From contig NZ_MIEK01000001.1 in the NCBI RefSeq assembly GCF_001742285.1, positions 186,001 through 250,000 of the forward strand: DNA of 64,000 nt, read 5' to 3'. The notes beneath the pieces were generated by a model, which did not search any database, was not told the origin of the DNA, and saw only the letters and a program-made list of their open reading frames with translations. Each line of letters starts with the position of its first letter. Position 1 is the stretch's first letter. The stretch is from Enterococcus rivorum (GTDB lineage Bacteria; Bacillota; Bacilli; Lactobacillales; Enterococcaceae). This document shows, one piece after another, positions 20,998-29,712 of the stretch. The translations under genes and the position numbers were made by a program.

Positions 20998-21417
20998 TTA
21001 TTTAGCTGCTTTAGGTCTCTTAGTACCATATTTAGAGCGGCTTTGTTTACGATCTGTAACTCCAGCTGTATCAAGCGCACCACGAACGATATGGTAACGT
21101 ACCCCTGGTAAATCCTTTACACGTCCACCACGTAGTAAAACCACGCTATGTTCTTGTAAGTTGTGACCAATCCCTGGGATATAAGCTGTTACTTCGATTA
21201 AGTTAGACAAACGAACACGGGCATATTTACGTAAAGCTGAGTTCGGTTTTTTAGGTGTCATTGTTCCCACACGCGTACATACCCCACGCTTTTGTGGAGA
21301 ATTTACGTTTGTTTGAGATTTTTTGAAACTATTATATCCTTTGTTCAACGCTGGTGAATTAGATTTTTCCACCTTTGATTTACGAGGTTTACGTACTAAT
21401 TGATTAATTGTAGGCAT
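20998..21417 (-). CDS. rpsL: 30S ribosomal protein S12
   Basis: A 139-residue S12 of the decoding centre. The segment [17 protein letters not shown] retains both lysines (56 and 57) corresponding to the E. coli Lys42/Lys43 positions where streptomycin resistance changes occur, so the site looks wild type. It carries the Gram-positive N-terminal insertion. ATG start with AAGGAGGAAAC upstream. Confidence 0.98.
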   Translation of the reverse strand: MPTINQLVRKPRKSKVEKSNSPALNKGYNSFKKSQTNVNSPQKRGVCTRVGTMTPKKPNSALRKYARVRLSNLIEVTAYIPGIGHNLQEHSVVLLRGGRVKDLPGVRYHIVRGALDTAGVTDRKQSRSKYGTKRPKAAK

Positions 21418-21572
21418 TCCTTGTTTCCTCCTTCCTCATTTCGCTTCTAGTCCCACACATCCAGGTGGTTCTTTTTTTGCGAATAAAAAATAATGCAGTC
21501 TCTGCACTCTTTATCAAATATGCTTTGATAGACAGTCAGCACGTCTCAAATGAGACCTGTAGATAAAGCACC
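21418..21572 (-). promoter_or_regulatory. Leader of the str operon with attenuator-like hairpin
   Basis: The leader from the promoter at 21579 can form GTCTC-ATTT-GAGAC, TATCAAA...TTTGATA, and then TGCAG-AGA-CTGCA (about 21493-21505) followed by TTATTTTTTATT. The last looks like a weak intrinsic terminator placed before rpsL, suggesting attenuation. Confidence 0.5.
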
Positions 21573-21578
21573 TTCGCT

Positions 21579-21607
21579 AGAATACCACGATACTCCAGTG
21601 CTGTCAA
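21579..21607 (-). promoter_or_regulatory. Promoter of the str operon
   Basis: Minus strand: perfect -35 TTGACA (21602-21607), 17-base spacer, -10 TATTCT (21579-21584). The divergent rpiA gene starts at 21830; the remaining 220 bases between show only AT-rich sequence. Confidence 0.85.
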
Positions 21608-21829
21608 GACTTTATAATCGTTTTCTTCATTTTTTTATTCATTATTTCGTTCAAGATTACTAAATGGCTAGATCAAGCTTTTAGATAGTATGAAAAATCT
21701 TTGTCTATAAAACCATCTGCTATGATTCAACACTACCTCTTCATGATTCTAAGCGCTTTATTTGGCTTTTCTTTTTCTTGATTTAACGTTACAATATTTG
21801 AGAATAGCTGAAAGGAGATAAGTATTCGT

Positions 21830-22507
21830 ATGAATTTTAAAAAAATAGCTGGCATTGAAGCAGCGAAGTATGTAAAAGACGGTATGATTGTTGGACTAGG
21901 TACAGGCTCGACAGCAAAATATATGGTAGACGAAATCGGACGCCGTGTGAAGGAAGAAGGTTTGACTATTACAGGAGTTACTACTTCTAATGAAACAGAA
22001 CGTCAGGCAAAAAGTTTAAATATCCCTTTAAAAAGTATTGATGAAGTCCCTTACGTTGATTTAACAATCGACGGTGCAGACGAAATCAGCGCTGATTTTC
22101 AAGGAATAAAAGGCGGTGGTGCAGCATTACTTTTCGAAAAAATCGTTGCTACTTATTCAAAGAAATGCATTTGGATTGTGGATGATTCTAAAATGGTGGA
22201 AAAATTAGGGAAATTCCCATTACCTATTGAAGTTATACCTTATGGTAGCCAACAATTAATGCATTTATTTGAGGAAAAGGGTTATCAACCTACTTTGCGA
22301 TTAGATGATGAAGGAAAAACATTGATTACAGACGGTGGACACAATATTATTGATCTTCATTTAAATGAAATCGATAATCCAGTGGAATTTGGTCATTACT
22401 TAGATCAACTGGTTGGTGTCGTAGAACATGGATTATTTTTAAATACAGTCTCTCTCGTGATTGTTGGAAATCAAGATGGGCCTCAAACGATAAAGGTTCC
22501 TCAGTAA
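21830..22507 (+). CDS. rpiA: Ribose-5-phosphate isomerase A
   Basis: A 225-residue enzyme interconverting ribose 5-phosphate and ribulose 5-phosphate. It has the phosphate-binding GLGTGSTA (residues 21-28), [11 protein letters not shown], the catalytic DGADEI segment and [15 protein letters not shown] start with AAAGGAGAT upstream. It links the nucleoside-derived pentose phosphates of this region to central metabolism, although it is transcribed separately. Confidence 0.97.
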   Translation: MNFKKIAGIEAAKYVKDGMIVGLGTGSTAKYMVDEIGRRVKEEGLTITGVTTSNETERQAKSLNIPLKSIDEVPYVDLTIDGADEISADFQGIKGGGAALLFEKIVATYSKKCIWIVDDSKMVEKLGKFPLPIEVIPYGSQQLMHLFEEKGYQPTLRLDDEGKTLITDGGHNIIDLHLNEIDNPVEFGHYLDQLVGVVEHGLFLNTVSLVIVGNQDGPQTIKVPQ

Positions 22508-22635
22508 AAATAGTCATTTCTTGAAATAACTAATCAATTGAAGTTTTAAAAAAAGAAGTACCATTTAATTAATTTGTAGGCTACATTTTTGTTGCTTAGT
22601 ATTTTATTTATTATTTTATTCAGGAAGGGCAACGT

Positions 22636-23220
22636 ATGAAAACAATTGGTTATGCGCGGACAACAATTACTGACGATGACCTAAAATCTCAATTAGATAC
22701 TTTATCTAAATACGGTTGTGATGAAGTGTATCAAGAGACTTTCGATACCATTTCTAATGAGGACAATCGTTCTGAATTAGAAAAAGTAGTTGATAAATTA
22801 GAAGCAAATGATACGCTCGTTATCTGCCGTTTAACTCATTTAGGTAAATCAACTCGACAGTTAACAGAATTAACTCAGTTGTTAAAAGATCAATGTGCTC
22901 ACTTAGTCAGCTTAACTGAAGAAATCGACACACGTCAACCTATGGGAGATATCTATTTTAAATTAATGGATGGTCTCGCCTCTATGGAATGTGATTTGAT
23001 TAAGGAACGTACATTAGTCGGTTTGAATAACGCGCGAAAAAAAGGGAAAATTGGTGGTCGACCAAAAATAGATAGTCGAGTCGTAAAAAAAATATGTCAT
23101 CTGTATTACAATCAAAAAGAAACGATTCAGCACATTTCTTCAAAATGTGGTGTTTCAGTTGGGTCCTGTTATAAATACATCAACCTTTCAAAAGATGAAC
23201 TAAAAAAGAGAGAAGATTAA
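22636..23220 (+). CDS. Serine recombinase (resolvase/invertase) homologue with degenerate active site
   Basis: A 194-residue protein with the resolvase fold (1-140) and a C-terminal helix-turn-helix (about 141-185, GRPKIDSRVVKKICHLYYNQ...). Against gamma-delta resolvase numbering, Arg8 and Arg45 are kept (YAR8; NR45SELE). The catalytic Ser10 is Thr10, Asp67 is Thr67, Arg68 is His68 and Arg71 is Lys71 (motif RLTHLGK instead of LDRLGR). Strand cleavage is therefore doubtful, while DNA binding looks intact. There are no terminal repeats or cargo; it sits between rpiA and gpmA. A GGAAGGG site precedes the ATG. It may be a domesticated DNA-binding protein. Confidence 0.85.
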   Translation: MKTIGYARTTITDDDLKSQLDTLSKYGCDEVYQETFDTISNEDNRSELEKVVDKLEANDTLVICRLTHLGKSTRQLTELTQLLKDQCAHLVSLTEEIDTRQPMGDIYFKLMDGLASMECDLIKERTLVGLNNARKKGKIGGRPKIDSRVVKKICHLYYNQKETIQHISSKCGVSVGSCYKYINLSKDELKKRED

Positions 23221-23607
23221 GTAAGTCTATATCTAGAAAGAACGAAGTTAAAATAAAAGTGTTTTAGTTCCTAGCACAAAATAAGCTTCATGCTGCATTA
23301 AATCACATGGTTCTTCATGATTCACAGTAAGATCAATCTGAAGCTTAGTCCATCAATTCTAGCATATTCTATCCGTATAAAGTGATGTGATTTGGAGGAT
23401 CACGGAGTATAGCTTTTGATTTCATTCCCTCTATTCAAATTTCAAGAATCCATGACAGAACTCTTTCAATCAAACGTTTAGTAAACTTACTTAAATAGCC
23501 AAAAGATTTCTCGTAATTTTCATTGGAAATCTACTTTAAAACAGTGTACAATAGAAAAGGAAATGAAATGAAATTTTCAGAAACTATAACTCAAAGGAGA
23601 GCTATGA
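23221..23607. other. 387-base intergenic region with possible decayed coding remnant
   Basis: Apart from the gpmA promoter at the right end, the minus strand carries short open stretches broken by stops, such as one reading LQIDLTVNHEEPCDLMQHEA up to a TAA near 23250, and another upstream ending WILEI-stop. They look gene-like in composition but match nothing I recognise. Treated as a possible pseudogene remnant only. Confidence 0.25.
23523..23552 (+). promoter_or_regulatory. Candidate gpmA promoter
   Basis: -35 TTGGAA (23523-23528), 18-base spacer, -10 TACAAT (23547-23552), 55 bases before the gpmA ATG. Confidence 0.6.
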
Positions 23608-24294
23608 ATGTTAAAATTAGTTTTTGTCCGTCATGGTCTTAGCGAATGGAATGCCTTAAACCAATTTACTGGTTGGGTAGATGTAGATTTAAGTGAAACA
23701 GGTGTAGAAGAAGCTCAAGCAGCTGGTCAGAAAATTAAAGATGCTGGAATCCAATTTGACGTTGCATATACTTCAGTTTTAAAACGCGCAATCAAAACAT
23801 GTAACTATGTATTAGAAGGTTCTGATCAATTATGGATTCCTCAATACAAATCTTGGAGATTAAACGAACGTCATTATGGCGCATTGCAAGGATTGAACAA
23901 AGAAGAAACAGCTGCCAAATACGGTGCAGATCAAGTTCAATTATGGCGTCGTTCTTACGACACGCTTCCTCCACTTTTGGAAGAAACTGATCCTACTTCT
24001 GCAGTGAACGATCGTCGTTACGCTAGTTTAGACCGTCGTGTTATCCCTGGTGGAGAAAACTTAAAAGTTACTTTAGAACGTGCGATTCCTTTCTGGGAAG
24101 ATCATATTGCTCCTGCATTATTAGATAGCAAAACTGTTTTAGTAGCAGCACACGGTAATTCTTTACGTGCATTAGCAAAACATATCGAAGGCATTTCTGA
24201 TGATGATATCATGGGCTTAGAAATCCCAACAGGTCAACCACTTGTTTATGAATTAAACGATGATTTATCTGTATCTAAAAAATATTACCTATAA
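23608..24294 (+). CDS. gpmA: 2,3-bisphosphoglycerate-dependent phosphoglycerate mutase
   Basis: A 228-residue glycolytic enzyme converting 3- to 2-phosphoglycerate. The phosphohistidine motif VRHGLSEWN (His9), the [10 protein letters not shown] loop and the second histidine in [11 protein letters not shown] are all present, at the length usual for Gram-positive dPGM. AAAGGAGAG precedes the ATG. It is followed by a copy of the dispersed terminator element. Confidence 0.97.
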   Translation: MLKLVFVRHGLSEWNALNQFTGWVDVDLSETGVEEAQAAGQKIKDAGIQFDVAYTSVLKRAIKTCNYVLEGSDQLWIPQYKSWRLNERHYGALQGLNKEETAAKYGADQVQLWRRSYDTLPPLLEETDPTSAVNDRRYASLDRRVIPGGENLKVTLERAIPFWEDHIAPALLDSKTVLVAAHGNSLRALAKHIEGISDDDIMGLEIPTGQPLVYELNDDLSVSKKYYL

Positions 24295-24302
24295 TAACAG
24301 CA

Positions 24303-24422
24303 AGAGGTTGAGACAGAAGTCGTTTTGGAAAATTTCCGAAGACCTGGACTTTTGACCACTGTTTATTCGGGTTTAGAGGATGAAACAAAACTGATTTTTA
24401 GTTTTGTGCATCCTCTTTTTTT
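24303..24422 (+). repeat. Dispersed structured repeat, copy A (short form)
   Basis: Starts AGAGGTTGAGACAGAAGTCG and ends in a terminator hairpin. Compared with copies B (38721) and C (51113) it lacks the internal stem-loop of about 60 bases: after GTCGTTTTGG it jumps directly to AATTTCCGAAGACC. The outer pairing AAGTC/GGACTT is kept. Confidence 0.8.
24375..24422 (+). terminator. gpmA terminator (3' part of copy A)
   Basis: AGAGGATG (24375-24382) pairs with CATCCTCT (24409-24416), and ACAAAACT with AGTTTTGT inside it; TTTTTTTGC follows. Confidence 0.9.
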
Positions 24423-24431
24423 GCAAAAAAA

Positions 24432-24455
24432 CTACTCAGCCGTTTCACTGAGCAG
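24432..24455 (-). terminator. Terminator of the alcohol dehydrogenase gene
   Basis: CTACTCAG/CTGAGCAG stem (one mismatch), loop of 8, with TTTTTTTGC on the minus strand; the plus-strand side also has CCTTTTTT. It lies 30 bases after the dehydrogenase stop. Confidence 0.75.
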
Positions 24456-24484
24456 TCCTTTTTTACTATCCATTCTTAGTCCTT

Positions 24485-25672
24485 TTAGAAAGTCATTTTT
24501 ACTAATGATTTACGATAAATTGTTTCTACATCTTGACAATCCAAAGGAACATAGGCATTTACTTTTATCGTACTATGATCTACTGCTTGTTTAGCCATCA
24601 CCTTCAACTTTTCTTCACCAATGCCAACTTCAGGCAAGGTCATTGGGATTCCACAAGATTCAAAAAATTCGTACAATGCTTTAATTCCTTTTTTTGCAGC
24701 TATTTTTTTATCAGACTCAGTGATCCCCCAAACATTTCTTGCAAACTGAACAAATTTATCAACTGTTGCTTCTGACAATACATATTCCATCCAACGAGGA
24801 GTTAAGATGGCCAACCCTACACCATGAGTAATATCGTAAAAAGCACTCAATTCATGTTCCATCGGATGGCAAGACCAAGCACCTGTTTTGCCACTTCCTG
24901 TCAGACCATTTAAAGCTAAACTACTTGACCACATTAGATTTGCTCGCGCATCGTAATTTTCCGGTTCTTGCATAGCAATTGGGCAGTTTTTGATAACTGT
25001 TCGCATTAAGCCTTCTGCAACAGAATCTTGGACATCTGTTCCTTCTGTCTTTTTAAAATAATTCTCAATCAAATGACTTAAAATATCTGCTGAGCCTGCT
25101 GCTGTTTGATTTTTAGGAACAGTAAACGTATTTTTGGGATCTAAAAATGATACTTTCGGAATCATAGATGTCCCACCCACACCTAATTTTTGATTGACAG
25201 CTAAATTAGAGATGACAGCACCACTATTCATTTCACTGCCAGTAGCAGCTAAGGTTAAAATCGTGACAATCGGCAATGCTTCACCTGAATAACTTCTTCT
25301 CTCTAAAACTAGATCCCAAGCATCTTTTTCAGAATAAAAACCTGCTGCAACTACTTTCGCACAATCTATGGTTGAACCTCCACCAACTGCCAAAATGACC
25401 TCGACGTCATTTTCTCGACACAATTCAATGCCTTGACGAACAGTTTCGACTCTAGGATTAGGTTCAACGCCGCTTAATTCAACGAACGTATTCTGATTAG
25501 CTCTTAAGATTTCAACAACCGTATCATATAAACCGTTTTTCTTAATGCTACCTCCACCATAGACAAGCAACACCTTTTTGCCATAAGTATTCAAAACATC
25601 TGCCAACTCATCTGATAATCGATTTTCTCCAAAACGTATGTCTGTTGGTGCATAAAAACGAAAATTATCCAT
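24485..25672 (-). CDS. Iron-containing alcohol dehydrogenase (butanol dehydrogenase type)
   Basis: A 395-residue NAD(P)-dependent group III alcohol dehydrogenase resembling YugJ/BdhA. It has the GGGS nucleotide-binding loop (VYGGGSIKKNG), VGGGSTIDCAK, the TGSEMNSGAVI motif, and metal ligands in AAGSADILSHLIENYF and HPMEHELSAFYDITHG. The start at 25672 follows GGAGGG at good spacing; a 13-codon upstream extension lacks a ribosome site. Its substrate is unknown. It stands alone between two terminators. Confidence 0.9.
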   Translation of the reverse strand: MDNFRFYAPTDIRFGENRLSDELADVLNTYGKKVLLVYGGGSIKKNGLYDTVVEILRANQNTFVELSGVEPNPRVETVRQGIELCRENDVEVILAVGGGSTIDCAKVVAAGFYSEKDAWDLVLERRSYSGEALPIVTILTLAATGSEMNSGAVISNLAVNQKLGVGGTSMIPKVSFLDPKNTFTVPKNQTAAGSADILSHLIENYFKKTEGTDVQDSVAEGLMRTVIKNCPIAMQEPENYDARANLMWSSSLALNGLTGSGKTGAWSCHPMEHELSAFYDITHGVGLAILTPRWMEYVLSEATVDKFVQFARNVWGITESDKKIAAKKGIKALYEFFESCGIPMTLPEVGIGEEKLKVMAKQAVDHSTIKVNAYVPLDCQDVETIYRKSLVKMTF

Positions 25673-25787
25673 TCTTTTTCCCTCCGTTTGAATCAACTTT
25701 TTTTTAGCCAATGATAACTCTTTTCACAACAATATAGTAGCAAACAAGCTTATCTCTTTTTTAATTCACTCTATCCTTTACAAAAAA

Positions 25788-25812
25788 ACGCAAAGCTACA
25801 ACAGCTTTACGT
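25788..25812 (-). terminator. Terminator of the deoB-punA-deoD operon
   Basis: ACGCAAAGCT (25788-25797) pairs with AGCTTTACGT (25803-25812), nine of ten pairs, 5-base loop; on the minus strand TTTTTTTG follows. It lies 11 bases after the deoD stop. Confidence 0.88.
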
Positions 25813-25822
25813 TTTTCCTTTT

Positions 25823-26533
25823 TTATCGAATCGCTGTTTCTAAACCAACTTCAATCATATCATTAAAAGTTGTTTGACGTTCTTCTGCAGTTGTTTCTTC
25901 CCCAGTCACTAAACTATCACTTACAGTCATGATGGCCAATGCTTCAACATCAAATTTTGCAGCCAAATAATACAATGCCGCTGCTTCCATTTCAATTGCT
26001 AAAACACCTAGTTTTCCAAGTTTAAAAACAGTTTCCATGCTATCGCTGTCTTTATAGAAAACATCGTCAGACAATACATTTCCAACATGGGTAGTGAAGC
26101 CCTTCTCTTTAGCAATTTCATAAGATTTCAAAAGTAAATCAAAGGTTGCGATTTGCGGGAAATCATACTTAGGAAAATCATTACGAATCATAGATGAAGG
26201 AGTTGCTGCAGCTTGTGCAATCACTAAATCTCGCACGGTTACTTTTTCAGAAATGGAGCCACAAGTTCCTACACGAATTAGTTTTTTCACGCCATAAGAA
26301 TTAATTAACTCATGGGCATAGATAGACGCTGAAGGCATCCCCATTCCTGTTCCTTGTACAGAAACGCGTTCACCTTTGTAAGTTCCAGTGTAGCCTAACA
26401 TTCCTCTCACATTATTGTAACACGTAGGATTTTCTAAAAATGTTTCCGCAATGTATTTTGCACGTAATGGATCTCCTGGTAATAGGATTTTATCTGCAAT
26501 TTCCCCTTGTTTAGCTTCAATATGAACACTCAT
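25823..26533 (-). CDS. deoD: Purine nucleoside phosphorylase, hexameric DeoD type
   Basis: A 236-residue enzyme that phosphorolyses purine (deoxy)nucleosides, including adenosine, to base and (deoxy)ribose 1-phosphate. The [11 protein letters not shown] motif, RVGTCGSIS, the [10 protein letters not shown] substrate segment and the catalytic Asp in [11 protein letters not shown] are visible. The start at 26533 ([13 protein letters not shown]) has GGAGG upstream; six extra in-frame codons are excluded. Last gene of the operon, 31 bases after punA. Confidence 0.96.
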   Translation of the reverse strand: MSVHIEAKQGEIADKILLPGDPLRAKYIAETFLENPTCYNNVRGMLGYTGTYKGERVSVQGTGMGMPSASIYAHELINSYGVKKLIRVGTCGSISEKVTVRDLVIAQAAATPSSMIRNDFPKYDFPQIATFDLLLKSYEIAKEKGFTTHVGNVLSDDVFYKDSDSMETVFKLGKLGVLAIEMEAAALYYLAAKFDVEALAIMTVSDSLVTGEETTAEERQTTFNDMIEVGLETAIR

Positions 26534-26564
26534 TTTTTTCCTCCTACACACTCATTTTTTTATT

Positions 26565-27383
26565 TTAAAGTTCAACTAATGTCGCTTTGATTAGTTCCTT
26601 AAATTGGACTTTTACACGCTCAGTTGTTTCAACTACTTCCTCATGGTTCAAGCTACTTTGCATTCCTGCTGCTAGATTCGTAATACAAGAAATACCTAGA
26701 ACTTTCAGTCCGCAATGTGCTGCTACAATCACTTCTGAAACAGTTGACATCCCTACTGCATCAGCTCCAAGAGTACGAGACATGCGAATTTCTGCTGGCG
26801 TTTCATAGGTAGGTCCAGAATACCCCATGTAGACTCCTTCTTGTAGATCAATTTTTTGTTTTTCTGCTACTTTTTTTGCAACCTCACCATAAGCAGCAGT
26901 GTATGCATGACTCATGTCTGGGAAGCGCGGGCCCATGTCGTCTTCATTTTCACCAATTAATGGGTTATCTCCTGTAAAATTAATATGATCTGTAATCAAC
27001 ATTAAATTACCTGGCGTAAAGTTTTCATTTACACCACCAGCAGCATTTGTAACTACTAAGGAATGGACACCTAAAGCGGACATTACACGAACTGGATACG
27101 TCACTTTTTGCATAGAATGTCCTTCATAATAATGGAAACGGCCTTGCATTGCCATCACTTTTTTACCAGAAAGAGTACCGTAAACTAATTTCCCTGCATG
27201 TCCAACGACTGTTGAAACCGTAAAGTGTGGAATTTCAGCAAAAGGAATGGCAATTGGGTTTTCAATTTCATCCGCTAATTCGCCTAAACCAGATCCTAAA
27301 ATCAGACCGAAATCAACCGCTCCAAATCCTTTTTCTTTTAAAAATTCAGTTGTCTCTTTCAATTGTTCACTTAATTTTCTCAT
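26565..27383 (-). CDS. punA: Purine nucleoside phosphorylase, trimeric PNP-I type (inosine/guanosine)
   Basis: A 272-residue enzyme of the trimeric family, preferring 6-oxopurine nucleosides. It has LGSGLGELA, GHAGKLVYG, the MQGRFHYYEG loop, TNAAGGVN and GMSTVSEVIVA. The start is the ATG at 27383: AGGAGA lies 7 bases before it but only 1 base before the upstream in-frame TTG. It follows deoB by 11 bases and complements deoD in specificity. Confidence 0.95.
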   Translation of the reverse strand: MRKLSEQLKETTEFLKEKGFGAVDFGLILGSGLGELADEIENPIAIPFAEIPHFTVSTVVGHAGKLVYGTLSGKKVMAMQGRFHYYEGHSMQKVTYPVRVMSALGVHSLVVTNAAGGVNENFTPGNLMLITDHINFTGDNPLIGENEDDMGPRFPDMSHAYTAAYGEVAKKVAEKQKIDLQEGVYMGYSGPTYETPAEIRMSRTLGADAVGMSTVSEVIVAAHCGLKVLGISCITNLAAGMQSSLNHEEVVETTERVKVQFKELIKATLVEL

Positions 27384-27394
27384 GGTCAAGTCTC

Positions 27395-28561
27395 CTATTT
27401 CAATTTATCCAAAAAGCTTTCGCCATTTTCCGTTTTAGTTACAGCAAAATTTTCAGCAATTGTTGCTGAAATATCTGCATAATGCCCTTGTGGCAACGCC
27501 CTTTGTTCTTTCATATTTTTACTATAAGCCAACAGCGGAACATATTCTCTTGTATGATCGGTTCCTGGAAACGTGGGATCATTTCCGTGGTCAGCAGTGA
27601 TTAGCAATAAATCATCCTCTTCCATATTCTCCAACAATTCTGGAATTCTTAAATCAAATTGTTCAATCGCATGAGCATAACCCACTACATCACGACGATG
27701 ACCAAACAAAGCATCAAAGTCTACTAAGTTGGTAAAACTTAATCCTTCAAAATCTTGTTTCATTACTTTTATTAATTGATCTACACCATCCATATTACTC
27801 TTGGTGCGAACAGCATCTGTAATCCCTTGCCCGTTAAAAATATCATTAATTTTCCCAACAGCGATAACATCTTTCCCGGCTTCTTTTAAAGAATCCAACA
27901 CTGTTTTTCCAAAAGGATCTAATGCATAGTCATGGCGATTACTAGTTCTTGTAAAATTCCCAGGTTCTCCTAGATACGGACGAGCAATAATGCGACCAAT
28001 CATGTAAGGTTCGTCTTTTGTAATATCACGAACATACTGACAAATACGGTACAATTCTTCTAAAGGAATAATTTCTTCGTGAGCTGCAATTTGTAACACG
28101 GGATCTGCTGAAGTATAAACGATTAGATCACCTGTTTTCATTTGATGCTCACCATAGTCATCTATTACTGCAGTTCCACTATACGGCTTGTTACATACCA
28201 CTTTACGTCCAGAAAACTCTTCAATTTGTTTCAATAACTCTTCTGGAAAGCCGTCTGGAAACACTCGGAAAGGTTTTTGAATATTCAAGCCCATAATTTC
28301 CCAATGCCCTGTCATCGTATCTTTTCCAACCGAAATTTCTTCTAGTTTTGTTACATAGCCTAAATGATCTTGTACTGCAGCAACTCCATGTAAGGGAGCA
28401 ATTGTGCCTAATCCTAGTTTTTCTAAGTTGGGAATCGTTAAGCCTGCTTCTTTCGCAATATGTCCTAAAGTATCGCTGCCAACATCACCAAATTTTTCTG
28501 CATCTGGCGCTTCACCAATTCCTACAGAATCCATCACAACTAAATGAACACGTTTAAACAT
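27395..28561 (-). CDS. deoB: Phosphopentomutase
   Basis: A 388-residue member of the alkaline-phosphatase superfamily interconverting (deoxy)ribose 1- and 5-phosphates. Manganese ligands are visible in [13 protein letters not shown] and in [18 protein letters not shown], and the phospho-acceptor threonine in [11 protein letters not shown]. Two ATGs six bases apart are possible; the inner one (MFKRVHL) matches the family start and is 7 bases from AAGGA. First gene of deoB-punA-deoD, preceded by a clear promoter and palindrome. Confidence 0.96.
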   Translation of the reverse strand: MFKRVHLVVMDSVGIGEAPDAEKFGDVGSDTLGHIAKEAGLTIPNLEKLGLGTIAPLHGVAAVQDHLGYVTKLEEISVGKDTMTGHWEIMGLNIQKPFRVFPDGFPEELLKQIEEFSGRKVVCNKPYSGTAVIDDYGEHQMKTGDLIVYTSADPVLQIAAHEEIIPLEELYRICQYVRDITKDEPYMIGRIIARPYLGEPGNFTRTSNRHDYALDPFGKTVLDSLKEAGKDVIAVGKINDIFNGQGITDAVRTKSNMDGVDQLIKVMKQDFEGLSFTNLVDFDALFGHRRDVVGYAHAIEQFDLRIPELLENMEEDDLLLITADHGNDPTFPGTDHTREYVPLLAYSKNMKEQRALPQGHYADISATIAENFAVTKTENGESFLDKLK

Positions 28562-28612
28562 CTGCATTTCCTTCTTCCTCTATCAATATTTTTCATTAAT
28601 AAACGAAATAAT

Positions 28613-28627
28613 CTTAAACGGTTTAAG
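28613..28627. promoter_or_regulatory. 15-bp palindromic operator candidate before deoB
   Basis: CTTAAAC-G-GTTTAAG, seven-base arms around one centre base, located at about +6 to +20 relative to the start predicted from the promoter at 28640-28668. Placement suggests a repressor site, possibly for the LacI-type protein at 36525-37556, but the link is unproven. Confidence 0.55.
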
Positions 28628-28639
28628 CTTACTCCCTCT

Positions 28640-28668
28640 ATTATATTGCACTTCCATAAATGTTGCAC
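28640..28668 (-). promoter_or_regulatory. deoB operon promoter
   Basis: Minus strand: -35 GTGCAA (28663-28668), 17-base spacer, consensus -10 TATAAT (28640-28645). Confidence 0.7.
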
Positions 28669-28715
28669 TTTTCTAGGATGTTTATGAGAACGCTAAAATA
28701 TGTTATAGAAAACGA

Positions 28716-28747
28716 GTGTAGTTAGCCAAAAACAGCTTAAACTACAC
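28716..28747 (-). terminator. Terminator of the nupABC operon
   Basis: GTGTAGTT (28716-28723) pairs with AACTACAC (28740-28747), extended by AGC/GCT, with CGTTTTCTAT following on the minus strand; 11 bases after the nupC stop. Confidence 0.8.
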
Positions 28748-28758
28748 CCTTAATGTCT

Positions 28759-29712
28759 CTATTTAGATTTAATATAATTTTTCCCGTTCGCTTTAGGTCC
28801 TGACGCTTTTCCAAAGAAAACAACCAATACAATAATCGTCAAGGCATAGGGTGCTGCTTGTAAATAAACGTCTGGAATTTGAGAAATAATCGGTAAATCT
28901 CCTCCAGCAATACTTAAGTTTTGAGCAAACCCAAAGAATAACGCTGCGCCCATCGCACCAATTGGATTCCATTTTCCGAAAATCATCGCCGCCATTGAAA
29001 TAAATCCTTGTCCAGCAATCGTTGTGATACCAAAGCGTCCAGCAATAGACTGTGCAAAAACAGCACCACCCATACCACCTAAAAATCCTGATAGCAAAAC
29101 ACCAGAATAGCGCATCAGATAGACATTGATTCCTAAAGTGTCCGCAGCTTGTGGGTTTTCCCCAACCGAACGTAATCTTAAACCAAAACGAGTTTTATAT
29201 ATAACAAACCAAGCAATAATCGCTATCAGAATTGCTACAAATGCCGGTAAAGAAGTTTTCTTAAAGAAAAGCTCTCCGATGACAGGTATATCTTTCAAAA
29301 CAGGGAATGAAAAGTATCCGAATGTTTCGGGAATCATATCTGTTTGCCCTTTATCATAAAAAACTTTTACTAAAAAGACTGCTAAAGCCGGTGCCATCAA
29401 ATTAATTACGGTTCCGCTAATAATATGATCTGCACGTAAATTAATGGTTGCCACTGCATGTAAGAGAGAGAATAAAATCCCTACGACACCTCCAACAAGA
29501 CAACCTAGCCAAGGTGTTGCAGCCCCAAAAGCTTCTGCAAAAGTCAAGTTAAATACTACTGAGCTAAAAGCGCCCATAACCATAATCCCTTCTAAACCAA
29601 CGTTAACAATCCCGCTTCGTTCAGAAAAAGTTCCACCGATAGCAGTTAGAATAAGAGGGGTAGAATAAAATAATGTTTGAGTAATAATAGATGCAATCAT
29701 CGCTAAATCCAT
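28759..29712 (-). CDS. nupC: Nucleoside ABC transporter, permease 2
   Basis: A 317-residue membrane protein of the BPD_transp_2 (RbsC/YufQ-like) family with about eight to nine hydrophobic segments. The GIVNVGLEGIMVMGAFSSVV and NPQAADTLGINVYLMRY motifs are typical of the second permease in BMP-family importers. Its start overlaps the nupB stop by one base. Named by analogy with the BmpA-NupABC system of Lactococcus. Confidence 0.9.
   Translation of the reverse strand: MDLAMIASIITQTLFYSTPLILTAIGGTFSERSGIVNVGLEGIMVMGAFSSVVFNLTFAEAFGAATPWLGCLVGGVVGILFSLLHAVATINLRADHIISGTVINLMAPALAVFLVKVFYDKGQTDMIPETFGYFSFPVLKDIPVIGELFFKKTSLPAFVAILIAIIAWFVIYKTRFGLRLRSVGENPQAADTLGINVYLMRYSGVLLSGFLGGMGGAVFAQSIAGRFGITTIAGQGFISMAAMIFGKWNPIGAMGAALFFGFAQNLSIAGGDLPIISQIPDVYLQAAPYALTIIVLVVFFGKASGPKANGKNYIKSK

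Noticed and set aside
22636-23220. Active transposon or invertible element driven by the serine recombinase homologue
   Set aside because: The active-site residues are replaced, and no inverted repeats or flanking mobile genes are visible.
24325-24594. 89-codon plus-strand frame after gpmA
   Set aside because: It runs through two terminators and into the antisense of the dehydrogenase gene, with no ribosome site.
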